Of a DNA stretch of 64,000 nucleotides, positions 9,822-19,386 are shown in pieces. This DNA comes from an uncultured Spirochaetales bacterium. Its GTDB lineage: Bacteria > Spirochaetota > Spirochaetia > Sphaerochaetales > Sphaerochaetaceae. Location of the stretch: NCBI GenBank assembly GCA_949300325.1, contig CASGDQ010000017.1, positions 62,001-126,000 on the forward strand, read 5' to 3'. The notes beneath the pieces are model-generated. The model was given only the letters and a program-made list of their open reading frames with translations, was not told the DNA's origin and did not search any database. The position numbers and the translations under genes are program-made. Each line of letters opens with the position of its first letter. Position 1 is the stretch's first letter.

Positions 9822-11171
9822 CTATGTGATTTTCCTTGGCTGTTTCGTTAATGCCAGCCCAATCAGCCGGTCCGTCTGATCTGCCATGAACAGCGGAATG
9901 TTCAGCATATCATCATCAAGTTTCAGGTTATTTAGCGAGAACCGTACGCGGAGTCTGACCTGTCCCGGGAAAAGTTCTTTTATTTTCTTAAGGCTCTTGC
10001 TTGCTGTATTGGCTTCTGCTTTGACTTCGACAGGGAAAATATCGTTTTCACGCTGGATCAGGAAATCCACCTCGTAAGGCGGGTTTGTCTGCGTCCAATA
10101 GCGAGGAGTCACCTCAAACTGCGTAATCAGGCTCTGGAGCACAAAGTTTTCGGTCAATGCTCCCTTGAATTCGGTAAAAAGGCGGTTGCCCTCCCCGAAT
10201 GCTGTCGGTGAAAGCTGTGCCAACCGGCGGAGCAATCCCACATCCACCAGATAAATCTTGAAGGCAGAAAGGTCGTCATAAGCAGCTATGGGAAGGCCTA
10301 AAGCGGTGCTGCGGTAAATCTTATGCACCAGACGGGCATCAACCAGCCACTGCAAGGCATCCTCGTATTCGCGGGCCCTTGCGCCTTCTTTGACCACTTT
10401 ATAGATAAACTTTTTGTTTTCTCTGGCAAGCTGGGACGGGATCGATTTCCAGATCATCGAAATCTTGGGAAATTCACTGACATCTGGATGCTTTGCAAAG
10501 TCGCGTTCATAAGCGTTTATAATCCCGGACAGTGCCTCCTGCATGGCATCCACATCCCTGGCCTCCGTCCACATCTTGACCGGCTCCGGCATGCCTCCGG
10601 TCACATAATACATCTTCAGCTTCTCATATAGTGGATTGAAGAAGGCATCGGGAATAGGCTCAATGGCGTTCACTGTTTCCAGATATTCAGCCAGATTTCC
10701 ATCCCCGTTGGCCAGCAGAAACTCTGTAAATGTCATCGGGTCGATCTGCATGAAGTTGACCTTGCCTACAGGAAAGGAAGACGGTTTTGCCAATGCAATG
10801 CCGAGAAGTGATCCGGCGCAGGCGACGTGATACTGCGGTGCATTCTCACAGAAGTATTTCATGGAATTGATTACTTTGGGGCAGTCCTGCACCTCATCAA
10901 AGATGATAAGGGTCTTTTCCGGCAGAATCTTCTGACCGCTTGCCATCATAAGATTCTGCAGAATCCGGTCCACGTCCTTCGTGGTTTCAAAAAACTGCTT
11001 ATACTCTTCATTTTCATCAAAGTTGAAATAAGCGGTGTTTTCATAATAGCGTTTGCCAAATTCTTTCAGAACCCAGGTCTTGCCGACCTGGCGGACGCCT
11101 TTCAGGATCAGAGGCTTGCGATATGGGGAATTCTTCCAGTTCAGCAGCTTTTCCAAAATCAGTCTTTCCAT
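9822..11171 (-). CDS. AAA_14 ATPase with DUF4143 C-terminal domain
   Basis: A 449-residue protein of the common AAA plus DUF4143 family. Walker A is GVRQVGKT (25-32) and Walker B is LIIFDEVQDCP (D92, E93). The C-terminal DUF4143 part includes YEVDFLIQ...IFPVEVKAE near residues 370-395, which resembles a PD-(D/E)XK nuclease core. These genes are abundant in accessory DNA of gut bacteria and spirochaetes; their job is unknown, though archaeal relatives have been linked to mobile elements. The ribosome binding site is AGAGGG. Two 15-bp direct repeats precede it. It stands alone between two AT-rich gaps, consistent with a recent insertion. Confidence 0.85.
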   Translation of the reverse strand: MERLILEKLLNWKNSPYRKPLILKGVRQVGKTWVLKEFGKRYYENTAYFNFDENEEYKQFFETTKDVDRILQNLMMASGQKILPEKTLIIFDEVQDCPKVINSMKYFCENAPQYHVACAGSLLGIALAKPSSFPVGKVNFMQIDPMTFTEFLLANGDGNLAEYLETVNAIEPIPDAFFNPLYEKLKMYYVTGGMPEPVKMWTEARDVDAMQEALSGIINAYERDFAKHPDVSEFPKISMIWKSIPSQLARENKKFIYKVVKEGARAREYEDALQWLVDARLVHKIYRSTALGLPIAAYDDLSAFKIYLVDVGLLRRLAQLSPTAFGEGNRLFTEFKGALTENFVLQSLITQFEVTPRYWTQTNPPYEVDFLIQRENDIFPVEVKAEANTASKSLKKIKELFPGQVRLRVRFSLNNLKLDDDMLNIPLFMADQTDRLIGLALTKQPRKIT

Positions 11172-11183
11172 ATATCCCTCTAC

Positions 11184-11231
11184 ATCACACTTTTATTAAG
11201 TATTTAGTGCTTTTCTATCACACTTTTATTA
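11184..11231 (-). repeat. Two 15-bp direct repeats upstream of the DUF4143 ATPase
   Basis: ATCACACTTTTATTA occurs at 11184-11198 and again at 11217-11231, a period of 33 bp or about three helical turns. They lie 13-60 bp upstream of the start codon, where a promoter would sit. A direct-repeat operator is the simplest reading. Confidence 0.5.
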
Positions 11232-11550
11232 TATATTAAAACAGAAAAGAAACAAGTCAAATCACAAAATCATATGATTGGTCTCTTAATAACATTATCA
11301 TTAAAAAACTCACGCAAATTGCCGTGGAAAATCAAAAGACATGGTATTCTGCATCTTTACATTCAACGATGGAATAATATAGGAAACCTACCATTGTCCG
11401 GATTTACATCCGGGTAATGACCTCAACAATATAAAATAAAGGCACAATAAGAACTGATCAGCACGTAAAGTATTTCAGTCTGGGATTGCCCACACTCCGT
11501 GGCAAAATTCTTTTTACACCAAAATTCATCCCTATCTTTCTGATTTCAGC
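11232..11550. other. AT-rich intergenic stretch beyond the avd remnant
   Basis: About 320 bp with no open frame I can support. On the minus strand this is where a DGR template repeat and reverse transcriptase would follow avd, but I find neither an adenine-rich copy of the lipoprotein 3' end nor reverse transcriptase motifs. The stretch probably marks the deletion point of the cassette. Confidence 0.45.
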
Positions 11551-11682
11551 TTAATGGCACCCATTGATATCCTGTCCAAGCGTATACTTGTATTCCCTCG
11601 GATACTCCTTGGTATACTCGAACAGAAGAAGGACCAAAGAATATACTTCATTATATACGGGAAGGGTGTCATATAAGGCCAT
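11551..11682 (-). pseudogene. avd: Truncated avd (DGR accessory variability determinant) remnant
   Basis: Reading the minus strand from the ATG at 11682 gives 43 codons that match the start of the Avd/four-helix-bundle family: MALYDTLPVYNEVY, then a leucine-rich helix, then FEYTKEYPREYKYTLGQD. The family normally runs to about 110-130 residues; here it ends at TAA soon after the conserved YTLGQD, and no continuation is found in the other frames. In DGRs Avd binds the reverse transcriptase and is needed for mutagenic retrohoming. Its place directly after a DUF1566 gene is the usual DGR order. The family match is from memory, not from a search. Confidence 0.7.
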
Positions 11683-11773
11683 ATGATTTCTCTTTATTCA
11701 TTAAAAGTTCACAAAGAAAATCAGCTGCGGTGTCAGCTGATCTGCTAGTGGATATATTATTCTGATTTCTCAT
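11669..11773 (-). CDS. 34-residue ORF with strong ribosome binding site between the variable lipoprotein and avd
   Basis: ATG at 11773 is preceded by AGGAGGATA, the best Shine-Dalgarno in this area. It encodes 34 residues (MRNQNNISTSRSADTAADF, then CELLMNKEKS) and ends inside the first codons of the avd remnant, overlapping it by 14 bp. Such an overlap suggests translational coupling to avd. I recognise no family. It may be a leader peptide of the DGR operon. Confidence 0.4.
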   Translation of the reverse strand: MRNQNNISTSRSADTAADFLCELLMNKEKSYGLI

Positions 11774-11783
11774 TATCCTCCTA

Positions 11784-11804
11784 TGCAGGGGCACATCCCC
11801 TGCA
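11784..11804. repeat. GC-rich hairpin after the variable gene (DGR-type)
   Basis: TGCAGGGG and CCCCTGCA form a perfect 8-bp stem around the 5-base loop CACAT, in otherwise AT-rich DNA, 32 bp past the lipoprotein stop. Hairpins with 8-bp stems shortly after the variable repeat are a known DGR element that promotes retrohoming. No T-tract follows on either strand, so an intrinsic terminator is less likely. Confidence 0.55.
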
Positions 11805-11835
11805 CCCCTATAAAATTGTTTAATTGTTGAATTGC

Positions 11836-14800
11836 TTAGAAAGCCCGACCGGATCGGACATGACGGCCGAAGTTGCGGTGGAAGCTGTTCTGGTAGACAT
11901 CGCCGAAGGTCTGATACCACGCATAGACCTCATCGTCCTCCGAAGAACTCCAATAATAGTTACCGAACAGAGCACAGAGATTTGGTACAGCTATATTCTC
12001 ATACATGAGATTCAGCTCATCCTTGCTCGGCAGGAACCAGTCGTCATATCCACCCTGCCTGCTATCTTGCACCACCTTTGCAGCATACAATCCTTTCTTA
12101 CTTCCGCTTTCTTCCAAGTATGCTATATCACCCATTGCCGCTACCAATTTCTCCGTATTGCTTCTTCCCGTTCCTATTCCCGTCTCGGTCCCGACGACAC
12201 TGTTTGTGCCATTATCGCTATCCCTGTAATATCCAAACGCATAACTTCCCAGTCCATAGTAACCTGCATTCATCTCCATATAGTCGAAATCAGGATACTC
12301 ATCGTCCTCATCTACAAAGAATATTATTCCTCCCGCAGGCCCTATATCACCTATCTCATATTTCTTACCTGAAAAATCTATCGGAGTGAAATTGTCTCCC
12401 TGATAGCCTGCTCCTTTTATTTCTTCTTTCTGGTACTCGGAATAGTCGACTTTCGATTTATCAAAGATTCCATCATTATAATCATATATGAAGCTTAGAT
12501 TACCATCCTTGTTTTCTTCAATCTCCCTTGTCTTATCAGGTCCCCAGTAATTCTCTCTGAAATTCAATTCCTTGAAATCGTTATAATTTGAACTTACGGT
12601 AAGCATGCCGCATCCCACCATATTTGAATAAGAAATAAAAGATTTTTCCCAAATACTTCCAAAGTCAACACCATCAAAATCACAGAAAACATAAGAATCA
12701 CAATATGAATAGGCAAGACTATTATTAATAAACGAACAATAGGTATATACGGAATATTCTGATTGTACTACACCATTCAGTGAAACATTATTTAATTGTG
12801 AAGTATCAAAATGAACATCACCAACTACCTCGACATTATCAAAAGAAGTATTGCTTGCGCTTATTTTTCCTACAAGTATTGCATCGGAAACGGAGCCTAT
12901 AAATTGTTCGATTGCATAATTTCCGGCTTCAATATTCACATTGCTTACAGTCGCATAACCCGATATGCCATACTCCGTTTCTGTAATATCCACATAGGAA
13001 ATTTCCGTATTGTTATCGATTTGGACCTGTATACCATTCCAACTGCCTATTCCGTCATCGACCCCATAGAACTTTATTCTCTCTGAATCAGTACCTATTG
13101 CAGCAAGTCTTCCTTTTACGACCAATGAATAATCCCCTTCAATCTGGATATCTACACCCGGATCGATTACAAGCTCATATCCTTCTTCAACCAAGACATT
13201 ATTTGTCATGAGATAAGGAGACTTTTCCTTTGTCCAATGCAGATCATCGCCTTTCAGGATTCCTTTCACCTCGTATTTCTGATCAATGAGCTTAATTCTA
13301 GCAAGCACGATCTCGGACCCGTTTCCGGCAGCATCATAAACTTTCAGGGAAAGTTCCTTATCACCATTTCCTTTAGGAAGCTCGATATCGAATCTTGAGA
13401 CAAACTCCCTCATAGTGACAGTCTCATCTATCCGGCCGTCAAAAGCATACTGCATCCTGCTGACACCACTACCTGCGTCATATGCTTCCACTGTTATGAC
13501 AACATCCTTATTGCTTGTTGTGTTTGCGCCGCTGTTGATGACAACCGAAGCCAATACCGGAGCAGTAGTATCCTCCAGAGTAACAGGATTGTCCGACGTG
13601 ATATCCCTTACTTCCAAAGGATCGAGTCCGCTTACATCAATCTCTTGGCTATCCCAACCTTCCTTTGAGAAGATGACATCATATGTTCCCGTGGAGATGA
13701 CGTTCCCTATGTAGAAATATCCGTTTGAATCCGTTTCGGTCTCAAGGGTTGCAAGCGATGCATCCTGAGGCCTTACTGTCACCTTGATTCCCTTATGGTC
13801 AGTCAATCCGTCAAGTCTTGCATAACCTGTAAGGCTTGAAGAGTTAGGTATGACTTCGCATGCTCCTACATCCAAAGAAGGACATGGAACCAATTCTATA
13901 GCTTTATTTACGATATTTGCATTTTCTCTTTCAAAACGCAAAGTGTATTTGCCAAGGATTACATGATCGAAGATGAAAGTACCATCGCTTCCAGTAACCG
14001 CGCTATATTCGGTGCCGACCAATGAAACCTTTACTCCGCTTTCATCATCCGTGCCCAGTACATCTACCCTTCCCGTTATAGAGGCCTTCTGGCAGGTCAA
14101 TATATATTCCTCAACCCCGTAGATGCTATCTGTAAGCACTGTGATCGTTTTGGCATGGCTGGTAAGTTCAAAATCCTCTTTTGAGAATCTAAGTCCTCCC
14201 GGATAGTTTCCTGACGGAACCTCAAAAGTATAGGTTCCATCTGAATCCGTTTCTGCAACATAATCAGTTCCAAGAAGTTCAACTTTTATTCCCGAATAAT
14301 CGGTCCATCCTTCAAGCTTTGCTATGCCGGAAATATATCCTTTGGCAATTTTCACATCAACAGAATCCAAAGTGATGGAACTACTCTCGACGACATTTAC
14401 AGTTTCAAGAGTCACGCTCCTATAGCCTGTCTTGCTGATTGAAATCATATATTCGCCGGGCTTCATTCCTGCGAAGGAGAAATCACCGTTGCTGTTTGTT
14501 ATGGCTGAGTAGATCAAAGTGGACTCATTCAAGTTTGTAGCAGTCACCAAAGCTCCCGAATAATCTGTTGCAAGCTCCAGTACGACACGCCCGTTAATCG
14601 ATCTGATACCGATTGGGAGAATGATGTTATCAAGCACTTTATTTTCTGAAGGAACTACTGTGAAACTTACTGTCTCCTTCGATGAGTAGCCTCCCTTGGA
14701 AGCAAGAAGCGTATAAGTGCCAGGAACAACTCCACTGATAGAAAAAGCTCCCTGCATATCCGTAGTTCCCTGATAGGAGTGCTCGTTGTTTTGAAGCAGC

Positions 14801-16320
14801 AGCATCACTCCTTCATGGCTTGCGGCGCCTTCAAGAATGATATTGCCTGACACGGTTGCTTGAACACTCTTCAATACGATGTCCTCTACTTTCGATATGC
14901 CGCCGAGTTTGACGCTTGTCATGGTATAGGAATCGGTTACATACCCTTCCTTGCTTACAACCAATTGATAGTTTCCTGCAATATCGATCTGAGGGATATC
15001 AAAACTTCCATCGACAAGGGTTGTCGAAGAATATTTGATGGAGGAATCAGCGGTATTGATAGCTGTTACCGTTATTCCCGAATATACTTCAGAGCCTTCA
15101 AGATAAACCTTTCCGCTTATGGTCCCCACTCCCAATTGCAAAGTGCAGGATAGTTCGCTTGTCTGTGCAGAAGCAATGGCAACATCTGCCGAAGATGGAC
15201 TATAGCCATCCATCATGATAGTGCAAGTGTATTGTCCAGGAAGAACATTATTGATGATAAAGATCCCATCGGAATCCGCCTGCGTCGTGTATCTCTGTGT
15301 CCCGGAATTCGATGCTAAAAGCACGCTCGCACCTAAAGCTGATTTACCATCAAAAGTATTCACATTACCCTTGAATACACCACCAAGAGCCTTGATTACC
15401 ACAGGATCAACTATCGTCGTCTGAGCAGCGAAAACTTCTACATTGCTTACTGTTGCACTTTGATACAAACTATCAGGAACTATCGTGATGCTATACACGC
15501 CTGGGGAAAGGCTACCTGCCGAATACTTGCCGCTCTCATTGCTTGTAACGGTCACATTCTTACTTGCATCATTATTATTTGCAATACTGACAGTTGCATA
15601 TGGAACTGTAGAGCTCATATTGCCTTCATAAACCAGAGAACCCTCGATTGTACCATAGCCAGGCTTCAAGACAAGATTATTCTCCAAGTTTATCAGATTG
15701 TCGCTCTCATCATCCGTCAGGATTGTGATGTAATCGGAATATGCAGGAATATAATTATCTTTGTCCGCCACTATTCTGTATCTGCCATCAGGAACACCGG
15801 TCAGGCTGAATTTTCCGCTCTCATCTGTCTTGGCAATAAATGACGTCCCGGGGATATATACATCCACACCCAGCAAAGATGATTCATCAGAAAATTCGAC
15901 AAATCCCATGATAGTAGCAGTCTTCTTTATCTGGACTATACCGTTATCAAAACCGGAACCGGTGGAACCTTTGACATTATCTTTTTTTGCACCATAGTGG
16001 TTACCGTTATCATTCTCTTTTTCTAAAGAACGGGAAATATCGTAAAAGGGGGAATCCTGGAAATAAAGGGTATATTCTGTATCCGCATCCAGGCCAGAGA
16101 CAACCCAGGTACCATCCGATCCAACTTGATACTGAGCTGAAGTCTCCATCACCTTCACATAGATATCCGAATAGCTCAATCCTGTACCTTCAGGAAGAAT
16201 AATCCGTCCTATTGCAGTAGGTGTATTATAATTTTTTTCCAAATTTGATGCTTCAATATTACAAGAAATCAGTGTGACAAAAACAAAAACAGCAATCAAT
16301 AAATAAAAAAATTTTTTCAT
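11836..16320 (-). CDS. Giant surface lipoprotein with repeated carboxypeptidase-regulatory-like domains and Lcl/DUF1566 C-terminus
   Basis: 1494 residues. The signal peptide ends in a lipobox (LISC, C20). About ten beta-sandwich modules follow up to residue 940, each with a pattern like S-G-x-A-x-L-x-G-x-x-x-Y-S-G and TDSDGTYTF...PSG, typical of carboxypeptidase-regulatory/Cna-B-like folds. Residues about 1040-1300 look like a right-handed beta-helix. From about 1318 an Lcl/DUF1566 domain begins with GDIGPAGGIIFFVD and ends in YYWSSSED...VRSGRAF. This C-lectin-like domain is a known DGR target. The last 26 variable codons end in C or T in 21 cases and are much GC-richer than the body. Ribosome binding site GGGGAAG. 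Likely an outer-membrane ligand-binding display protein. Confidence 0.85.
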   Translation of the reverse strand: MKKFFYLLIAVFVFVTLISCNIEASNLEKNYNTPTAIGRIILPEGTGLSYSDIYVKVMETSAQYQVGSDGTWVVSGLDADTEYTLYFQDSPFYDISRSLEKENDNGNHYGAKKDNVKGSTGSGFDNGIVQIKKTATIMGFVEFSDESSLLGVDVYIPGTSFIAKTDESGKFSLTGVPDGRYRIVADKDNYIPAYSDYITILTDDESDNLINLENNLVLKPGYGTIEGSLVYEGNMSSTVPYATVSIANNNDASKNVTVTSNESGKYSAGSLSPGVYSITIVPDSLYQSATVSNVEVFAAQTTIVDPVVIKALGGVFKGNVNTFDGKSALGASVLLASNSGTQRYTTQADSDGIFIINNVLPGQYTCTIMMDGYSPSSADVAIASAQTSELSCTLQLGVGTISGKVYLEGSEVYSGITVTAINTADSSIKYSSTTLVDGSFDIPQIDIAGNYQLVVSKEGYVTDSYTMTSVKLGGISKVEDIVLKSVQATVSGNIILEGAASHEGVMLLLQNNEHSYQGTTDMQGAFSISGVVPGTYTLLASKGGYSSKETVSFTVVPSENKVLDNIILPIGIRSINGRVVLELATDYSGALVTATNLNESTLIYSAITNSNGDFSFAGMKPGEYMISISKTGYRSVTLETVNVVESSSITLDSVDVKIAKGYISGIAKLEGWTDYSGIKVELLGTDYVAETDSDGTYTFEVPSGNYPGGLRFSKEDFELTSHAKTITVLTDSIYGVEEYILTCQKASITGRVDVLGTDDESGVKVSLVGTEYSAVTGSDGTFIFDHVILGKYTLRFERENANIVNKAIELVPCPSLDVGACEVIPNSSSLTGYARLDGLTDHKGIKVTVRPQDASLATLETETDSNGYFYIGNVISTGTYDVIFSKEGWDSQEIDVSGLDPLEVRDITSDNPVTLEDTTAPVLASVVINSGANTTSNKDVVITVEAYDAGSGVSRMQYAFDGRIDETVTMREFVSRFDIELPKGNGDKELSLKVYDAAGNGSEIVLARIKLIDQKYEVKGILKGDDLHWTKEKSPYLMTNNVLVEEGYELVIDPGVDIQIEGDYSLVVKGRLAAIGTDSERIKFYGVDDGIGSWNGIQVQIDNNTEISYVDITETEYGISGYATVSNVNIEAGNYAIEQFIGSVSDAILVGKISASNTSFDNVEVVGDVHFDTSQLNNVSLNGVVQSEYSVYTYCSFINNSLAYSYCDSYVFCDFDGVDFGSIWEKSFISYSNMVGCGMLTVSSNYNDFKELNFRENYWGPDKTREIEENKDGNLSFIYDYNDGIFDKSKVDYSEYQKEEIKGAGYQGDNFTPIDFSGKKYEIGDIGPAGGIIFFVDEDDEYPDFDYMEMNAGYYGLGSYAFGYYRDSDNGTNSVVGTETGIGTGRSNTEKLVAAMGDIAYLEESGSKKGLYAAKVVQDSRQGGYDDWFLPSKDELNLMYENIAVPNLCALFGNYYWSSSEDDEVYAWYQTFGDVYQNSFHRNFGRHVRSGRAF
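11839..11940 (-). other. Putative DGR variable region in the lipoprotein 3' end
   Basis: Between the invariant SSSE and VRSGRAF motifs lie 26 codons (11860-11937), of which 21 have a C or T third base. The exceptions are GAG, GCG, TGG and two CAG. This is what adenine mutagenesis of AAC/AAT template codons leaves, since only the first two positions change. No template repeat is seen in the window, so the assignment rests on codon pattern, domain type and the neighbouring hairpin and avd remnant. Confidence 0.6.
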
Positions 16321-16401
16321 AGCTTCCCCAAAGAGCTATGCTACTACTTGTTGCTGAACATGTTAAGTTAAAATTTCTTCATGCAATGGAAAAAAGCTTT
16401 T

Positions 16402-19236
16402 TTATTGCTTTTTATTTCTCTTTGAAGACTTCACATATTCATCCTGCAACTTATTAACCGGTTCGGCAACCTTATCCAGCTTATATGAATCATCAAAAGT
16501 CAGCTTTGACATTGCAATCCTGAAGTATTTCATCGTTGACCAGAGCTCTGCATCCCCTATCATCACAAACCTTCTCTTTGCTCTTGATACTGCGACATTC
16601 AGAATATTCGGAGAAGAATTGGCCCATTGCGCGGCCCTTGTCCGATTTTTTTGACAGCCAAGAACCATTATGACGCAATCAGCTTCTTTGCCTTGGAAAG
16701 TATGAACGGTTCCAATGCATTTATTGCACCATTCTCTCTGGTTTGGATAATGGGTCATGACCATCTTTCTTAATTCCTTGACCACACTCTTAAATGGGGA
16801 GATTATAAACAGTGTCTTATATGCAGGATCAAAAACATCCACTTTGCGTTTTTCGGCTTGCTCCAAAAGATGCCTCACCACCACCCCTTGTTCATCCACA
16901 TAGTGGTTTCCAGGTCCAACTTCCTTACCAGATACATTGATAAAGCAGCTTTCCTTTAACGCATACTCTCTTTTCTCTTCCTTTTCTTGTGTTGCATTTA
17001 TCATCGTACCGTTATAGGAAACCTCATTTGAGATATCGAACATAGGAGAAATGCATCGACGATGCACAATCAAGGGAACGCCAACAATACAATCCTTTCC
17101 TGTCTGCCCATAGTAAGGCGATGTCAAGTTCGCAAACTCCTGCAAGGAGGATTCCTTAAAAGAGAAAAGCGAATCATCCGTAAAGTGTACAGAATTCATG
17201 CTGGCGATTTTCTGCACAAAGGGAGAGAGCAGATTGACAACCGGTCTTATCTGGAACGGATCGCCAACTATGATGCATCTTCTTGCTCTGGATAATATTC
17301 CAACCGCACTTTGGATCGTAGCCTGCCCCGCCTCGTCAACGATAACCAGACCAAGCCTTTTTTGCGGTATATCCCTAAAAGAATATCCTACAGAAGCAAA
17401 GGTTGTGGAAAGTACCGGTATCATGAGATTCAGACTATTGAACAGATTGGGCATGATTATTTCCATATCTTCCTGGCGGAAGTTTTCCGTTCTATCGAAA
17501 ATCTTTTTATAAAGACAGAGATTAGATATGATGCTCTCATGGGACAAAATGAATGCCTCTATCAGTTTTAGAGAATAATAGAAAAGCTCCTCCCTTTTTT
17601 TATCGTATTCTTTACATTGCCAGAAACAGGTCTTCTGCAGCTTCTCATACAAACCTTTATTGGCTCTTTTATTCTCCGAATCCGAGAAAGCTTTTAAGAA
17701 ATTAGAACGAAAAGCGCAGCTTGAACCAAAATAACTTTGCATGTCATCCCACTTTCGACTCGTGATAACGGCTTGCAGTTTATCGCGCATATTCTTGACT
17801 TCATTAAATTTTTTATAGAATTCCGATTTTATTTCCTCATATCGGTATATTGAAATCTCCTTTTTCTTCAATACGCATTCATCTTGGTCGAACAAAGAGT
17901 CGAATATGATTTCCACATTCCTTCTTTTTCCGAAAGGAGCGGAAATAAGACCCCAGACTTTTTTATCATCAAAATTGAGATCCATCTCATCATCTGCTCC
18001 TTGCTTCAAGGAAAACAATGTCTCGGCGATATCTGAAAAATAAACATCATCCCGGGTAGAGATATCAAATAATCCGGTCAAGGTCTTATCAGATGCTACA
18101 TCGCAGGCTTTTGGAAGATCTACGCTGATATTCTCCACCGCGGCATTATTGTTGCTTGCAACCACGATATTATACTGACAGATTTTATAAGGAATATTAA
18201 ACACCTTGTAATCGGTTTTATCAAAAGACTGAAGAGTGATCGAGGTGAAATCATCGGATATTTTTGCAAGTTCTGCTGCCTTCTTATAAACACTATCTGC
18301 AATTATTTCCTTAAGCAATGTTGTCTTACCTGTTCCCGGCGGACCGTTTATAGCAATAAGAGGACATATATAGAAAGGATATGTGCTGAGATTTATTGCA
18401 ACAGCCTGCATAAGCGTCGGACCGAACATGCTCGGCCATTTAGAAAGTGGTGAGACGATGGGTTTTATTTTTGAAAAAAGGAAATCAGCGTTGTTATCCA
18501 CCCTGTAAGAGCTGGAAATTTTATATTTATCATCCTTTTTCTCCAATGAAAGACGACTTTGCATAAGCAGGTTTCCAAGAAAATGGGAATCAAGCCCTTC
18601 TATGCGGACCTTTTCTATATCACTGCTGTAAAAGTCCATCATCTTCAATTCGTCATCCTCATCCTTCAAGGGACGAACATATATTGAAAGATCCTGCTCA
18701 TCCGCAAGTCCCAATTCCGCTAACACTTTTTCAGTCAATCTTCTTATGGAATAAAAATCCTGTATATTATCATCAATATATGACTCAATATCCTTATTGA
18801 AAGCTTTAAAGTGCTCTTCATTAAGACTGGATGTGTTTAAAAAACCTATAAGGTAATAATACACTGATCTAGATAGCTCAAAGCTTTTCTCCACATAGCA
18901 GCCTTTGCTGTCGACACGGAACTTATAAAAGAATGTCTTGCTCTCATCCTCCTCCAGTTCCATGGAATCTATCAAAACATTTTCCCGTTTATTGCGGAGT
19001 CTAAAAACCTCGAATAGATAACTGCAGCTGAAATTTCCACAGGCGATAAGATACCCTTCCTCATTTTTCTGTAAAAAGGGATCCTGCCAATACTTTTCCC
19101 CGCTGTTTTCTCCGGATAGCGGATAACTGTTCCTGATTTCCGGATAGCGCCGATCGATACGGCTTTCAATAACATGCGGTTCCATTAGGGATAAGTCCCT
19201 CAAATAAGATAGAAGATTATCAATATAAGTCCCCAT
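16402..19236 (-). CDS. Large SF1 (Upf1/DNA2-like) helicase
   Basis: 944 residues. Walker A GPPGTGKTT lies near residues 297-305; Walker B is VIVDEAGQATI with GDPFQIRPV behind it; the C-terminal RecA domain holds GTVHTFQGKEADCV and NVAVSRAKRRFVMIGD. These match AAA_11/AAA_12 helicases of the Upf1/Dna2 group. The first 290 residues are unrecognised and may bind substrate. An acidic, lysine-rich insert separates the two RecA halves. It is a single gene in an accessory region beside other ATPases; related helicases occur in several anti-phage systems, but no nuclease partner is adjacent. No clear ribosome binding site is visible. Confidence 0.85.
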   Translation of the reverse strand: MGTYIDNLLSYLRDLSLMEPHVIESRIDRRYPEIRNSYPLSGENSGEKYWQDPFLQKNEEGYLIACGNFSCSYLFEVFRLRNKRENVLIDSMELEEDESKTFFYKFRVDSKGCYVEKSFELSRSVYYYLIGFLNTSSLNEEHFKAFNKDIESYIDDNIQDFYSIRRLTEKVLAELGLADEQDLSIYVRPLKDEDDELKMMDFYSSDIEKVRIEGLDSHFLGNLLMQSRLSLEKKDDKYKISSSYRVDNNADFLFSKIKPIVSPLSKWPSMFGPTLMQAVAINLSTYPFYICPLIAINGPPGTGKTTLLKEIIADSVYKKAAELAKISDDFTSITLQSFDKTDYKVFNIPYKICQYNIVVASNNNAAVENISVDLPKACDVASDKTLTGLFDISTRDDVYFSDIAETLFSLKQGADDEMDLNFDDKKVWGLISAPFGKRRNVEIIFDSLFDQDECVLKKKEISIYRYEEIKSEFYKKFNEVKNMRDKLQAVITSRKWDDMQSYFGSSCAFRSNFLKAFSDSENKRANKGLYEKLQKTCFWQCKEYDKKREELFYYSLKLIEAFILSHESIISNLCLYKKIFDRTENFRQEDMEIIMPNLFNSLNLMIPVLSTTFASVGYSFRDIPQKRLGLVIVDEAGQATIQSAVGILSRARRCIIVGDPFQIRPVVNLLSPFVQKIASMNSVHFTDDSLFSFKESSLQEFANLTSPYYGQTGKDCIVGVPLIVHRRCISPMFDISNEVSYNGTMINATQEKEEKREYALKESCFINVSGKEVGPGNHYVDEQGVVVRHLLEQAEKRKVDVFDPAYKTLFIISPFKSVVKELRKMVMTHYPNQREWCNKCIGTVHTFQGKEADCVIMVLGCQKNRTRAAQWANSSPNILNVAVSRAKRRFVMIGDAELWSTMKYFRIAMSKLTFDDSYKLDKVAEPVNKLQDEYVKSSKRNKKQ

Positions 19237-19386
19237 AAATCCACAACCAATAAGAGAAATGATTTTCTTATACTATATGAAATGATACCAGAATTTATGA
19301 GAAAAAGAAGTAAAAAACCAAAGCACCGGTTATAGAATAAAAAACCGGACATGTCTCCTCTGGAAACAGGTCCGGATACCAGGTAG

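Noticed and set aside
11232..11550. Searched for a DGR template repeat and reverse transcriptase
   Set aside because: No adenine-rich copy of the lipoprotein 3' end and no reverse transcriptase motif was found on either strand, so neither is annotated.
16402..19236. Large SF1 helicase as part of a known multi-gene defence system
   Set aside because: No methylase, nuclease or other partner gene is adjacent in the same operon, so only a helicase is called.
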